Source of the DNA: Serilophus lunatus
Lineage: Eukaryota > Chordata > Aves > Passeriformes > Eurylaimidae
Direction: 5' to 3'
DNA: 64,000 bases
Assembly: GCA_013399895.1 (NCBI GenBank)
Contig: VXBA01003784.1
Location: forward strand, 357,715-421,714
The translations under genes and the position numbers were made by a program. This document shows, piece by piece, positions 36,801 through 50,200 of the stretch; the first letter of the stretch is position 1; each line of letters starts with the position of its first letter. The notes under the pieces are model-generated. The model worked only from the letters and a program-made list of their open reading frames with translations. It did no database searches and was not told where the DNA came from.

Positions 36801-39800
36801 CGTATCTGGACATCTTTAAAAAGCACATCCAAAGAAAAGAGACTTTTGAAGCGTTTAATGGTCCTAGTAGTAAGCAGATGGCAATTAGCGCAGGCTTTTC
36901 AACTGAAATGCCATTGAGAGGGAATTGTAGAGGTGAGGTGGCAGTGCCTGAACTAACAGGTTCAGAAAAGATAGTCCACACACAGCAGCAGGACCATCAG
37001 ACTGCCGACACTGACAAAGCAAGAGTGGCTAAAGTAAGGTACAACAGCAGCCAAGAAGATATTGGAGCTGCACTCTATGTTACTGAGGAGGAGAGAAAAG
37101 CTGTATTCAATAAGATGGAGGGTGGGGCTTTGGCAGGGAGATTCAAGGTGTGAGCTGAAAGGGAGAAACACGATGTGAAAGATGATCCTGACAGGGATAA
37201 CTGGAACCCCTAGCCAAAGGCAGAGTTCACCCTTGCCATACAAAGGGGAAAAGCTGTGTACATTGTAAAATTATGTTCTTCATTATCTCGTCCATCTTCC
37301 TGTCACATAGTATGGAAAAAAACATCAGACTCAGTGAGCACAACATCAAAGCCACTCACACAGGGCACCAACTCCAGGATAATGAAGACCTGGAAGTGGA
37401 AAAATTGAGTCAAAAATGACCCAAGGAACTGTCTAACAGAGGGTAAGACAAGCCCAACTCCATTGGCTCTTTCTTTCCAAAAGAAGGCACAATGACTAGA
37501 GTCAGTGAAAGGAGTTAGAAAAGGTATCCTCACCTGCAGTGTAAGAGCTATTGTAAGTGTACAGCTGAGAAGATGAAAGTTTCAGGCTAGATAAATCATA
37601 TTTGTTGTGTCTTATCTTTCTCCCTGAGAGATGGGAAAGTAAGACGGAGGGCAAGGTGTGGAGATGCAAAGCATTGAGAGCTGCTATGTGGGTATACACA
37701 GGAAAAGATGACATTAGTCAAGGTGGAAAATGAGAAGAGTTGGTAGTGTCCACAGTGCAAAACTGAAAAGGAAGATGTGGCAAGCATTGGAGAGGGCTCT
37801 AAGGGCATGGGGCCAGGGATGGAAAGGAGAGGTGGGAAGAGGCACAGAGAGATGCCAGATGTAAAAATAACAATCAAGTAGAATTTTGGCAAAAACAAAG
37901 GTTTCTGAGCCATCACTTTGAATTTACATGTCCACCCTCCACTAGTAAAACCGTTAGAGAGATAAGAATTAAGAGGAGAGAGATCACTCGCCTGCAAACA
38001 GCTTGCTGAAGACATGACATTCCCGAAGAAAAATGTACACAAGCATAAGCAGCTTACAAGAGCAAGCTATCTCACCCGGCTCACCCCCCACGAACACTAT
38101 TAAATCCATGAGAATCAGAACATGGAAATTGTCAGGGAGAGACTGTGATTAGCCAGGGTCTCGGCTAGAAAAATAGTTATAAATTGTCATAAAAATTTAA
38201 AGCTCAACCTCACATTAGCTGATGCAGTGTCTCTGCTCCCACCTACAGTACAGTTCATCTCCCTCCATCTTCATCACTCACTGTGCCAGTACAAGGGGGA
38301 AATCTTCTGAACGTTTCCCCAAAATTAAATGCTGAAACAGCATATCATTATTTTTATATTCAAATCTATTATTAATAAGCTATACACAACAAAAAGATTC
38401 TGAACATGAGTGATACATCTCATAATTCTGACCTATTAACAGAAGTACATGAGTCTCCCTGGACCGAAAAAATAGTTGTTAAAAAAGATGAATCGCATAC
38501 TCAAATCAAAATAACTTGACAGTTCCATGAAATATTTCAAAATAAAAGTTAATAAGTTAATGGATTCATTTTACTGCTTCCAAGACACGGACAGACAATG
38601 CAGAACAGTCAATCATCTTCTTATTAATATGAATCAACAACTTTATCCTGTTTGTATTAAGCAACAGGCAATAATATGCTCTCTGATAGTGTATTAGGGT
38701 GAGCATGTCATTAAGAGGACAAAGCCAAAGCAAATTCTGAATTTTTTTTGGAGTCGATGAGCATGTACTATGAGCACATACGAGCATATACTTAAGCATT
38801 ATCCTGAATGCAGGCAGAGAAGCGTCACCTCAGGTGAGGGCCATCATTTAAACCACCAAAACCTTTCCACTTTGCAGTTGCTCCTAATCCTTGTGGATCA
38901 AGTGGGACTCGCCTTAGCAACTGGCCTGTTATCTGCCATGCATCAGAGTGCTGGTAGCTCCCTGCATCCCTTCTCTTAAACGCCTCTCCCAGGAGAGAGA
39001 GAGCCCTTCCCTCCAAGAATGCCAAACAGCTGCTGATGGATCCCAGGCAAGTGCTTGAACCAGACAGCTGGCTTTTCAGTGGTGAAAATGAGAGAAGAGG
39101 AACACCATGCTCAAACCATGGTAGAGGAACATGTTTCTAAAAAATTTGATTAAAAAAAGGTCATTCTTTTCCAGTATGAGGAAAATAAATATAAAATTAT
39201 ATTTCCCTGATATAAAAATAATTCTTCTGGCTTCTTTCAAGTGCTATACCTCAGAAGTACTCTAAAGAAAGAGAAGAGACTTGGGAAGAACATTGCCTTT
39301 AAGGAGCGGTGGAGGGTCTTTCTCCAGCCCCATGAAAGTACTGTTCAGGTTTGGCTGTATTATGTGGGTTTGATAACCAAAGTCTTTATGTGCACGGGAG
39401 TTACTTTAATAAGAACAAGGGGTAACAAAATATCTTCCACTTGAAAGTGGTTTGCATTGTACAGGCCTAAGGGATTTCATTGGCCGGTCAGAATAGATAG
39501 GTGTGGGGGTTTTAACGTAAGAAATCACATGGTGAAAAGACGGGAAAGAAGTGACTTGTGGCTCCTGCTATTTAAGCATGAAAGGCACACATGAAGAGGC
39601 ATTGATTTCATCCAAGCTGGGCTGAAGGGTAAGGACTATTCATACAAGTAAGGCTTTGGAGGACTGGGCTTGTAAACTGCAGCTGCTTAAACAAAAGTTT
39701 GAGGCACCTTTTTCAAGAGTACATAAGTCTGGTTTTCTAAAGGACCTTCCCCTCTTAAGTCCTTTAGGATGTATCTACCCCTTCCAACAGAGCCTTGGTT

Positions 39801-41309
39801 AATAGGGGGACTTTGCCTGGGCCGACAGGGGAAGGGGGAAGGAGGGACACTGTGAATGGCACTGTCACTTTAGCAGGACCAACCTCAGGCTGGCTGTACT
39901 AGTGTGGGTGTTGTACTGGGGCCTGCATGCTGTCTCACATTTTTCATTCTCTAAGGCACTTGCAAACTTCTACCTTAAGCCTGCAGCAGCCTTTCATCAG
40001 AGGTCTCTTAGGCTTTAAGCAGCTTCTAACTGTATTTATATGCTTTATCCCCTGAGTAGGATAAACAGGTTAACAATTAACTCTGGTTTTCTGACCTCTA
40101 GCTGGATAACCAGATCCCTAATTATATTTCCAGTGGCAGTGAATCTCAAGAGTTGTTTGACCTGAAAGTTTCCACTCCCATCTAATATCTGCAGCTTTAT
40201 GTGGAAATTGGCAGCTGAGAAATTATTGACAAAAAAGAAAGCCAACTTTTCCCTTCCTTGGTACTTCTGCCTCCTCAGCACTTTCAATCTTTCCACTCTG
40301 ATGTTTACCCTGATAGGTGATTCCTGGTATGCCAGGAGGGGAAAAAAATAAAGAGATTCTGAGAAGTATTTTCTTAAAATTTGGGTTTTTTTTAATAGGA
40401 TCCTTGTGGTAGAGAATATTCACAGGATTCAAGAAACTGGAGGCAAGGATGACCCCCATGTCCTTTATAGGTTGTTTTCCATGTCTTTTCAATAGAGCAC
40501 TATGTTTTGAGAAAGGGTATTTTTGTTTCTTTATCCTGCTACAGAAATATTATTTGTTAAAAAGAAAAAAATTAATGTAGCACTTACTGTGGGAGCACAA
40601 GTGACCTTCAGAAAGGTGATATAGTTGGAGGGACAACTCTGGAACTGGCAGAGCACATCTCAGAAACAGAGTCTCTAGATGGCCTAATGCCAGAAGTTAA
40701 CAGTGACAAAGCAGAGCAATTTGGAAAATCAGCTTGCTGTCATCCTGTATGCATGTAACTCTTGAAATAAAACAATGATCTAATATAAAGGAAGTATATG
40801 GATTTACTCTGACAGCAGTGCCAAGCATTCATTCTAAGCAAGTGCCACACATATTCTCATTTTAAAAGAGGTAAAATAAAAAGCAAATTAGCTATATTCA
40901 CATTTTCAGAATGAGTGGTCTTTCCACACATTTTGTAGTGGTTTCCCACTACCTGTAAAGAAAATGCATGTCTGCATCTGACTCCTCTTCTTACTTCATT
41001 GCTTATATGAATTATCCTTTCTGAAGACAGATGTGGAAGAGTTGTTCAAATTCTTCATCAAACTAGTAAAAAAAATAAACTACATACTTACATAGAACAT
41101 GATAATTTATTGAAATAAAAACTGGTTTGTACTCACACCACAATCACTTCCACACATCAGGCTTCTGTACTGCAAAGAGATTATTTTGGAAAGCTGTGCT
41201 GAATGTCTTGACGTCCAGACAAATGGGCTTCAGACATTGGTAGATTCCTTCTTAAGAAGGCAGAAACTAAAGTAAGATGTGCACATCATGAGATAATAAC
41301 CTACAAAAG
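33846..41309. other. Non-coding stretch, no gene recognised
   Basis: No known coding exon was found. A T-rich tract lies at 34376-34404. Position 35293 is an unknown base. A short stretch near 38758-38792 has three imperfect copies of a unit like TGAGCATGTAC. The 36.2-38.0 kb interval is purine-rich on the plus strand and carries many overlapping open frames on both strands, none with a domain I recognise. It may contain an old repeat that I cannot name. Confidence 0.6.
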
Positions 41310-43203
41310 TAAAGTCCAAGAGAAGAAAATGTGGTCATATAGAAAGAAAATATATGAAAGCACAGTTTGAACTTAACCTGGCCACTTTCATAAGGATAAC
41401 AAAAAGTGTTTTCATGAATACATTAAAAGAAAAAGGAGGGATGAGAAAAACCTCCATTCTTTGTTGGACATGTGGGGGAACATAGTTACCATAGGTAAGG
41501 AAAAAGGTGTGGTACTTAACACCATCTTTGCCTCAGTTTTCAACAATAAGACAGGTCATCCCAGGACAACTGGCCCGCTGAGCTGGTAGACAGAGATGGG
41601 GAGCCAAACAGTTCCCCTGCAATCCAGGAGCAGTTAGTAACCTGAGTTTGTAACCTGCTGAGCCACTTGGATCCTCACAAGTCTATGGGACCAGATGAGA
41701 TCCATCTTAGGGTGACGAGGGAAATGGCAGAAGAGCTCGCCAAGTTGCTCCCCATAATTTAGCACCAGTCTTGGCTCATCTGGGACGTGCCAGATGACTG
41801 GAAGTCGGCCAAGTTGTGACACCTATCCACAAGAAAGGCCAGAAAGAAGACACAGGAAACTACAGGCTTGTCAGCCTGACCACAGTGCCTGGCAAGGTTA
41901 TGTAGCAGATCATCTTGAGTGCTATCACACAACATCTACAGGATGGATGGAGGATTAGATTCAGCCAGCACAGATTTAGGAGGAGTAGGTCCTTCCTGAC
42001 CAACCTGATCTCTTTTCATGACCAGGTAACCCTCCTGGTGGATGAGGGGAAGTCTGTGGATGCAGTCTACCTGGACTTCAGCAACGCCTTTGACACCATC
42101 TTTCATAGCATACTTACAGAAAATCTGGCAGCCCATGGCTTGGAGAGGTGCACTCTGCACTGAGTTAAAAACCATCTGCATGGCCAGGCTCAGAGAGTGG
42201 TGGTGAATGATGCCACATCCAGTTGGCATCCACTAGTGGTGGCCCCCAGGGATCAGTTTTGGGCCCAGTCCTGTTTAATACCTTTATTGATGATCTGGAT
42301 GAGGGGGTAGAGTCTAATGTTTGCAAATTTGCAGATGACACCAAGTTGAGGGTGAGTGTCCATCTGCTGGAGGGTAGCAGACCTCTACAGAGGGACCTGG
42401 ACAGGCTGGATGTGTGGGCTGAATCCAATGGCATGAGGTTCAACAAGACCAAGTCCCAGGTCCTGCACTTTGGCCACAACAACCCCTGGCATGGCCACAG
42501 GCCGGGGACAGAGTGGCTGGAGAGCAGCCAGGCAGAGAGATACCGAGGGGTACTGACTGGCAGGAAGCTGAACATGAGCCAGCAGTGTGCCCAGGTGGCG
42601 AAGAAGGCCAATGGCATCCTGGGCTGTATCAGGAATAGTGCAGCCAGCAGGACCAGGGAAGTGATTCTTCCCCTGTACGCAGCACTGGCTAGGCTGCACC
42701 TTGAGTACTGTGCCCAGTTCTGGTCCACTCATTTCAGGAAGGATGTTGAGGTGCTGGAGCGTGTCCAAAGAAGAGCAATGAGGATGCCAAAGGGTCTGGA
42801 GCACAAGTCCTGTGAGAAGTGACTGAGGGAGCTGAGGTTGTTTAGCCTGGAGGAGGCTCAGACGTGACCTTATCACTCCCTACAACTACCTGAAAGGAGG
42901 TGGGGGTCAGTCTCTTCTTCCAGGCAACCAGCAGTAGGACAGGAGGGCACAGCCTTAAGCTGTGCCAGTGGAGGTTTAGGTTAGACATTAGGGAGAAGTT
43001 CTTTACAGAAAGAGTGATTGGGCATTGGAATCGGCTGCCCAGGGGGGGGATGGAGTCACCATCCCTGGAGGTATTTAAGAAGAGACTGAATATGGCACTT
43101 TGTGCCATAGTTAAGTAGATAAGATGATGTTAGGTCAAAGGTTGGACTTGAAGATCTCAGAGGTCTTTTCCATCTTTTCCACCTAAATGATTCTGTGGTT
43201 CCT
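41310..43203 (+). mobile_element. CR1 LINE, long 5'-truncated copy
   Basis: The stretch follows the known CR1 ORF2 and 3' UTR from just upstream of the reverse transcriptase to the terminal repeat. Recognisable stretches run in order: GGTACTTAACACCATCTTTG (family: GGTACTTAATGCCTTCTTTG) near 41512, TCTATGGGACCAGATGAGAT near 41683, ACTACAGGCTTGTCAGCCTG near 41860, the motif-A region near 42071 and the motif-C region near 42328. ACATGAGCCAGCAGTGTGCC follows near 42574, then CACCATCCCTGGAGGTATTT near 43057 and the tail ATGATTCTGTGGTT ending at 43200. The 5' edge is approximate because similarity fades near 41310. At about 1.9 kb against the ~4.5 kb full length, it is a typical 5'-truncated insertion. 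Confidence 0.92.
41360..43118 (+). pseudogene. Inactive CR1 ORF2 remnant (reverse transcriptase and C-terminal part)
   Basis: The LINE polymerase frame is broken into several pieces. 41915-42163 carries the motif-A region (LDFSNAFDT, catalytic Asp present at 42074) and ends at a TGA at 42161 where the family usually has Trp. The frame then shifts between about 42190 and 42260. 42223-42822 carries GGPQGSVLGPVLFNTFIDDL (motif B) and FADDTKL (motif C, 42328-42348, first residue Phe instead of the usual Tyr) and stops early at 42820. 42900-43118 is the C-terminal segment with FFTERV and SPSLEVFKKRL, ending at the normal position. A TAG at 41905-41907, in the stretch near the GKVM motif, is a further stop. 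The copy cannot make a working protein. Confidence 0.9.
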
Positions 43204-43871
43204 ATATCAGCTGGAAAGCCAGTTATACAGGTCTGGAGAACCATGGAAAAGTCATTTTAGAATCTTATTTTGATTCTACCAATGGAAAAAAAGGTAATGA
43301 CAGAGGTGAGCCAATTAGTTCCTGCTTAGATCTTTCCCTTATCAGTGGCTTTCTAGTTTCTCACAACTTAACACCAATTGTGTACAACAGGGGCCAGTGG
43401 ATTACACACCTGACACCAGCCAAGTCCTTATTTTGCTCTACCACTATGATTCCTTGAAAGCAATTTAACAACAAAAAAAATTGTTGTGTTTGTTTCAGAT
43501 GTCCCATTACCACCTCCAGGCAAGGTGTATCTTTTTATGTCTGGCCATTTCACTTTCTGAATTACCTCTCCACAGAAGAAAGCATCATGCAAAGGAGGCT
43601 ACGAAACACAGCAGCATTTCATGGGAAGAGCAAAAGCAAATGTGCACATGAGACTATAAAGAAGGAGGACACCACAGAAGAGAAGTAGCAATGCTATCTC
43701 TTCTTTGCATTTATGGTACTTTTTGCTCCCCAAAAATTCCTTGCTTGGTCTGTCTCATCCATATCGTGTTACAGCTTCTTCTGTAGATATGAAAGACCAC
43801 CGTGAATGGTATCAATGTTTTCCATGTGGGATGATGCAGACTAGGCTCTAATTGCCATTTTCCAAAGCAGC
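43204..43871. other. Non-coding spacer between CR1 and LTR
   Basis: About 670 bp with no recognisable exon or repeat. Nothing links the CR1 copy with the LTR; they look like independent insertions. Confidence 0.6.
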
Positions 43872-43876
43872 CAAGC

Positions 43877-44198
43877 TGTCATGGTTTAACCCCAGCTGGC
43901 AACCAAGCCCCACACAACTGCTCACTCACTCACCCACAGTTGTATAGGGGGAGAGAATTGGAAGAGTATGGAAAATCCCTTTATTCAGTGGGAGTCAGCT
44001 CTCCTGGCTGTGTCCCATCCCATCTCCTCTCCACTGATGGAGTGGGGTGAGATGCCTTGACTCTTTACAAGCACTGCTCACCTGTAATGAAAACACCCTT
44101 GTGTTATTCACACTGTTTCCATCACAAATCCAAAGCATAGCCAAAATACACAGTCTACTATGAAGAAAGTTAACACTATCCCATCCAAAACCAGCACA
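43877..44198 (+). mobile_element. Degraded avian ERVL-type solo LTR
   Basis: It starts TGTCATGGTTTAACCCCAGC, then CACTCACTCACCC and a GGGGGAGAGAATTGGAAGAG stretch. It continues with GTCAGCTCTCCTGGCTGTG and ends GTTAACACTATCCCATCC, then AAAACCAGCACA. This order matches a common avian endogenous-retrovirus LTR that I know to begin TGTCATGGTTTAACCCCAGCC and to end in GAAACCAGGACA. It is flanked by CAAGC (43872-43876) and CAAAC (44199-44203), a 5-bp target duplication with one mismatch, typical of the ERVL class. At 322 bp it is shorter than full-length relatives, so internal segments have been lost. No retroviral gene lies on either side. Confidence 0.85.
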
Positions 44199-44203
44199 CA
44201 AAC

Positions 44204-47200
44204 ATGAGAAAACTTTTGGCCCACTGAGGTTCATATCAAAAGTTGCATCAAGAAAAGTCTCATCCGGCTGTTAGTTTTATGAGAAGGAAGGGAAAGTAGT
44301 GGAGGCAACAAAGGGCTAACCTAGTTTATTGGAAGAGAAAAAAGCCAAATTGAATAGGTCCTGGACAGGGCTAAGGATGAAAGAAAGAAACTCTTAGCAA
44401 AGGATATTCGTAGAGTGATTATGGAGAAGAGATGCCTAGTGAGCCACCACTGCAGGAAATATTAATTTCCTGTATCTGTGCAGAAAGAAACTGGTGAGAT
44501 TGTGGTGTGGGAAATAGGTAAGATGCATTCAAAGGGATGTACACCCGAACCAGAATGGAGGAAAAGAGGAGAAGAGATAAGATCGACTGAAATTTTACTT
44601 GGCCTGGTGTTTTAAAGCTGTTGACTCATTTTTTTCTGGAGCATTTTGAGTCAAGGACTTAAGGGAGGGCCTTAAGCATTCAAATAAACTGTGTGGAGGG
44701 TATAACTAGAAGTCAGTGTACTTAGAACAGCTTAGCAAGGTATAAACTGTGCTGGATGAGGACAGATTGAGCAAAAAGATAAAAGCACCTACAAAACTTT
44801 ATTCCTATGTTGAGCACCCAGCCTATATGGTGCCAGGTCAGCTCACTGGCACAGCTGGAGCCATGTAGTTCCCCTGTCTCCTCCTATGTAGACAGAGACA
44901 GCTACACGAGGAGCAACCCAGGAATGAAATCATTGCAGAGCGCAGATTCCGTGCACAAAACATTCTGAGTGTTCTAAATAAATATCTAAAAAATAATATA
45001 CTGTATAATTTGTAACTCAGAGAACAAAAATATGGGGATGATTCTGTTCTTCAGATGCCTGAAAGACTCCAAATCAATCAAGAACAAATGAATAGGCAGG
45101 CTATTTCAATCTAATTTTGAAGGGTAGTATGCAAAAAGAGCTGTTTCATGACTGAATCTGCACAACAAATGTGTTCACGTCCTTTATAACCTGCTCCTAG
45201 GCTAAAACAAAAGACCAGATATTCTTCCTGTTTCTGAAAGTTCTGCCCAGTTTTTGTGCTTAGCAGAGGTTAGAAAGGCTTGGTTCTGCAACTGCCTGAG
45301 CAACTGCAAATACTTTTTCTGTTGTAAAACAAAGACAGGGGATCCAGTGGTTGCTGTTGAATAGCCAACAGCAACAGCATGTAATCTCCAAGGGCATTCT
45401 TCCCCAAGAAGCTTTGTTGTCTCCTTGTTCCTATAATGGAAAATAATTGCTTCATGTAAGTGTTGGCTTTTTAATGGTGATATTCAGATAGACTGAAAAT
45501 TAGTACTAACCTTTTGGACAGTTTTAGAGATTTGTTTTTCCCCTTTCCAGTTTGTGTGTTAGTTTTCACAATCCCATTTAACAAATCATGCTGGAAAACT
45601 AAAAGTGATCTACACCCAGATTAAAGCTAGCAATGAAAAGTGACATTTGCCCACTGACATGGTCCAAAGATGCCATCACACATTATCACAATTTTAATGT
45701 ATAATAAAACAATACTTCACACATTTATGGAGTGGAATAAAACCAATCTATTACTGGTGCCTTTTAGTTTGGTTTAGTTTGCTCAAGAAATGAGAGCCCT
45801 CCTCACAGAAATCTTGCAAGTCAGAATTAGAAGTCTGAAACTGAATTTATGAAATAACCTTGGCAGTAAATAATAGCACACCTCAAACCAGGATTCATCA
45901 CACATCTGTGTGGTAGGAAATGGAAGTCAGTTTCATCACACGTACATTATCAATCACTCCCAGGATGCAAATTCCATGAGATACAGAAAGATTACTTTAC
46001 ATAACCTGCAGAAAGTAGTTGAATCAATGTAATAAAATCTTCAGCAAAGCATTGTATAGCCTAAAAGCATCCTTAAGAATACACTTTTTTCATCATTTTA
46101 CATATGAACACAAGTATGATATGTAGACAGATGTACTCTGCTCGTAGCTGCAGCCATACTAGGCTTCATTCAAAGATTTATTGAAAGTTTTCAGTAATGA
46201 GTGTTGACCCTTCATGAGAAGAAGCCTCTCCTTCCTTCAAATTAGCAGCAAAAGTCGCATGACCTTCTCCGAGGATAGTTCTTCCACCCTAAATGTATTT
46301 TGAGTGCTCTGCTTCTTTCTGGCAACCTCTGGCATTTCTGAGTGATGCTCAAAGGAGGCTCAGTCAGCAGGACACAGCCTCATTCATGTGTTTCTACCAT
46401 CCTAGCTGGGATTGCTGTTTTGGAAGTGTTTTCCAGGGATGGAGATGACTTAATGGACTGCAGCTTTCCATAGGCCTTCCCCTGTCCAGCATAGGCACTC
46501 AATGGAAACATCCGCATTTCCAAGAAGCCCAGACTCCAGTAGCTAAGCTTTTCCAAAAATCCACCCTCTGAGCGAGGTATGTATATTAAAGTCGAATTCT
46601 TTTAAATTTGACTTTTGCCAAGAATTCCCAAGAAGTTGGCCAAACCATTCTAAATCTCTGTCCTTGGTGACCGTGCTGGATGCTGGGCAAGAGGGAGCCA
46701 GCACAGCACAGTCAGTCCAGACACCCCCTGATCACTGTGGTTGATCTGTGTGACAGGCAGAAAGTTAGCCAGGCATTTTGCTGGGAAAGACAAACACCAC
46801 AGCCAGAAGGAGATAGACTGTGTTGTTTTTAACTTCTAATAGATAATGTAATATTTAGGTTCCATTCACTGTACGTACAGTGTCCTAAATACTCTCTCAT
46901 TTGGTTAAACTGTGTATCATGGTAAATCCCTGGATCATGTGTATTGCAAGTGATTTCTGGCACCAGGATACTTTAGAAAAACAAAAAACGCGTATAAAAT
47001 GCATAGTAGAAAAAAATGAAGGTGTCTTCTTCATTCTCATGGTTTTTACTGTCATCAAACACATTGTGTCATAAACACATATACATGGAAACATAAATCT
47101 TAAAGCTCATTTTATGTGCTTTTTTATATATTAAACAAAACTGTTTACTCTTAGTTTCTTATTTTGTTCCTTTTGAAAAGAGATTGATACAAGAAAAAGT

Positions 47201-50200
47201 TCTAAAATGAGGCATTCCACTGCCACTTCTTTTCTATTGCACTATTTATTACTCCTTTGAGACTGCAGAAAAGAAAGGGGGTGCAAATGAAACCTTATTC
47301 CATAAATCTTTGGGTCAAACTCAGCTGCCTACCATGCTAATCAGCTTTCTTTTTTTTAATTTTGGCAAGGACTAGATATAACCCATCTTCATATTAGATT
47401 TTGCAATATAATCCTTGTTATCTAAGCCCACCTACACCTGTCAGCATACAGCTTTCAATTTTTCTTGTCGTTTTTTCTTTTTTTCCTTCTCTCTTTTTTT
47501 TTTAGATTCACACACACGGTCCCTGAGAGGTAGCACAGGACCAGAGGAACTGGGGAGGTCCAGGTTCTGCAGTCACATCTAGAGTTAATTGAAGTCACCG
47601 GCAGCCTCAGTGTAACGTAACCAGAGGTCTCTAATCAGAAATTTAAAAAAAAAATACTTTAAAGACTTGCTTAATTCAGGTCACATCAGATCACCAGCAT
47701 CATCCACCTACTGTAAATCAGGCACGTATCTAAACCTTGAGAGAAGTATAGCACTCATTGCTGTAACATTTCCGTTGGGGTGGAGGCCTAGGAAGGGGTG
47801 TGGAGGCTGCATTCCAGAGCACAACAGCATCATTCATAACAGCCTTCATTCATTCTTCCACAATAATCCTTCTTCCTATATTATTCAGAAAAGTCATTTA
47901 ATATTTGTTTCTAGGTAATTAATTTTGGAAATACTCATCATTAAAATTGAATGGATTGCCATGTGTTCTGCACGTACTGCAGAAACCTGGCTAACCTGGG
48001 GCTTATGCTGTGCAAAGATGGAGACAGAGGAGCTATAGGTAGGATGGAAAAAAATGCAGATTTATAAGATTGTTTTTAAAATGTGAATGAACTGACAAAC
48101 CTAATTTTCTTCGGTGCAGCAAAAGCTCATCTCTACTTAAAAATTAGTAGATGCAGAATGGTGTTGAATATTCAGTATGCAACCAAGATTTCTGCCTTTG
48201 CTGTGCCCTCACTGGAAATGATGAAACATATAAGGCCAGAAAAGTAATAAACCTCTGTTCCCAAGAGTTATACTCACTCTGCCCACCTCCAATTGTCATT
48301 TTGGAGCTTGATTGAAAAGCAATTGAGGAGGAAGAAAACAGCAGTAAAATCAGGGCTCTAGCTGTGAGGCTTCTGCAGCTGTTCTGTGTCCATTCTCATT
48401 GACAAGTTGGACCACCAGAAGCTTCTCCAGCCTGTTCCAGCAACCTTATGTCTTAGAGGACCATGAAGGTCAGGGTGAGCGCTAGCCATTATGACAGGGA
48501 AAATATTGCATTAACTAGTGTCCATGGCTCATCTACACTTTAGTTTTGGGATACCTGATGAGGAGAACTCAACACTGCATTGCATGATGCTGTTCTCTAC
48601 TCTCAACAAATTAAAAAGGTGATGATTTCTTTCACTTCCAGCCAGAAGACTGAGTATAATGAACTTATGTTCCAGCAAATAACAGGTCAGGCTTCCTGCT
48701 ACAGGGAGAGCTAATTTTCAATGATAAATATTATAAGGAGGGCTTTGGGATGAATAATATGCACACAATGTATAGTTATTATCTATCATTATCGTGCAAT
48801 TAAAGCCTTTTAAAAAGCATTTGGTCACTTGATCACTCAAATTTGGATGTCCAGTCTTAGCCAACTAGGACCAGATATGATCACACAAGTACATTTTAAT
48901 TTATATACACAAGAGAAGAAACTAAATTCTGACATTCTGCTACTCTTGAAGGCTAAATTATTCAACTTTCATACCCCTCAAACAGATGGAATTCAGGAGG
49001 AGGAAAACTTTTGTACTTGTTTTAAAATAAATGTATCACTGGGTAGGAAAATTAAGTCCTCCACTCATAATTAACTCCGTGACATCGTTCCTAACTTGAA
49101 ATAATGGCAGTAACAGGCTGGTATCTTTTAAGTGCTGCTTACCAGAGGTGTACTGGAGCAGAGGTGTATGGGAGCATGTTCAAAGCTCATGTATCCACTG
49201 CTACTTGCAAGTCAGAACATGAATGCAGAGAAGTTGCACTCTTGGACCCTGCTACAAGTCCTTTAGGGAGCTATAAGGCCTTTGCCCTCTTTCCCTCTAT
49301 CCCCTTCCACCATAGCATTCTGTCCTACTTTGGGCTCTGATATTTCCCTCATCTTCTTTATCTCATCCTGTTCCTGCTGTGCCTTCTTCTTTCTCCTCTT
49401 TTCTCTTGTCTGAACCTCCACTCTACCTCCACCTTTCCATGCTTGTGGTAGTTGCCCCCATAAGATGAAACACATAAGATCACAGGAGAGTGACCCTTAC
49501 TGACAATTCCCCTATGCAGAAACAGAGAAATATGAAGTCATCAGAAACAGGGATTGCACAGAAGACCCACTCCAACCCACTCATTCTCTTTCTACATCCA
49601 CAACCTGGTCATGACCAAGTGAGGTGAGAGTCTGAAGCATGGAGCAAGCACATGGAGCCTGAAAGGACTGTGTCTGGTCCAGGATAAATAAGCAGCTGTA
49701 AACTCACGTTTTCAGAAGTATCAGAGTCTGGTTAAAGGCACTTCTCTGTCCTGAAAAATTCTACATTTCTTACCAAAGCTTGTTGTGCTAACACTTTCAC
49801 AATGAAATAATTGTGATTATTTTTTAGGATGCTCAAATATATCATTTCCCTTTAATTTCATTCACTGAAATGATGGAACCATGAGGCTGAGTGTTTCCAA
49901 GATAGTTTGCCTTGAGTCAGAGACTAGCCAAAAAAAGCTCTTTCATTTTTATATGTTTGACAAACCTATAAACAATACTGCCAGTTCTGAGCATTAAGAA
50001 AGTACAAATCAGGCCATGCACAAAAAGCCTCATAGATTAGCTGTAAAACTGTGATTTTTTTTATTTTTTTTTTCAAATAGCAGCAAAAGAAGACACCTGC
50101 ACTCAAGGCACTTTAGCTTTCTCATTGCATTTGCAAGGCTCCCCTTGCAAATTTTGCAACTTTGCGAACCGGAGAAGCTTTTCTTTTGAAATGAAAGATA

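Noticed and set aside
38758..38792. Tandem repeat of a TGAGCATGTAC-like unit as a regulatory array
   Set aside because: Only three imperfect copies, which is too few to separate from chance.
42165..42876. Minus-strand open frames of 187 and 163 codons
   Set aside because: They are shadows of the plus-strand CR1 polymerase remnant.
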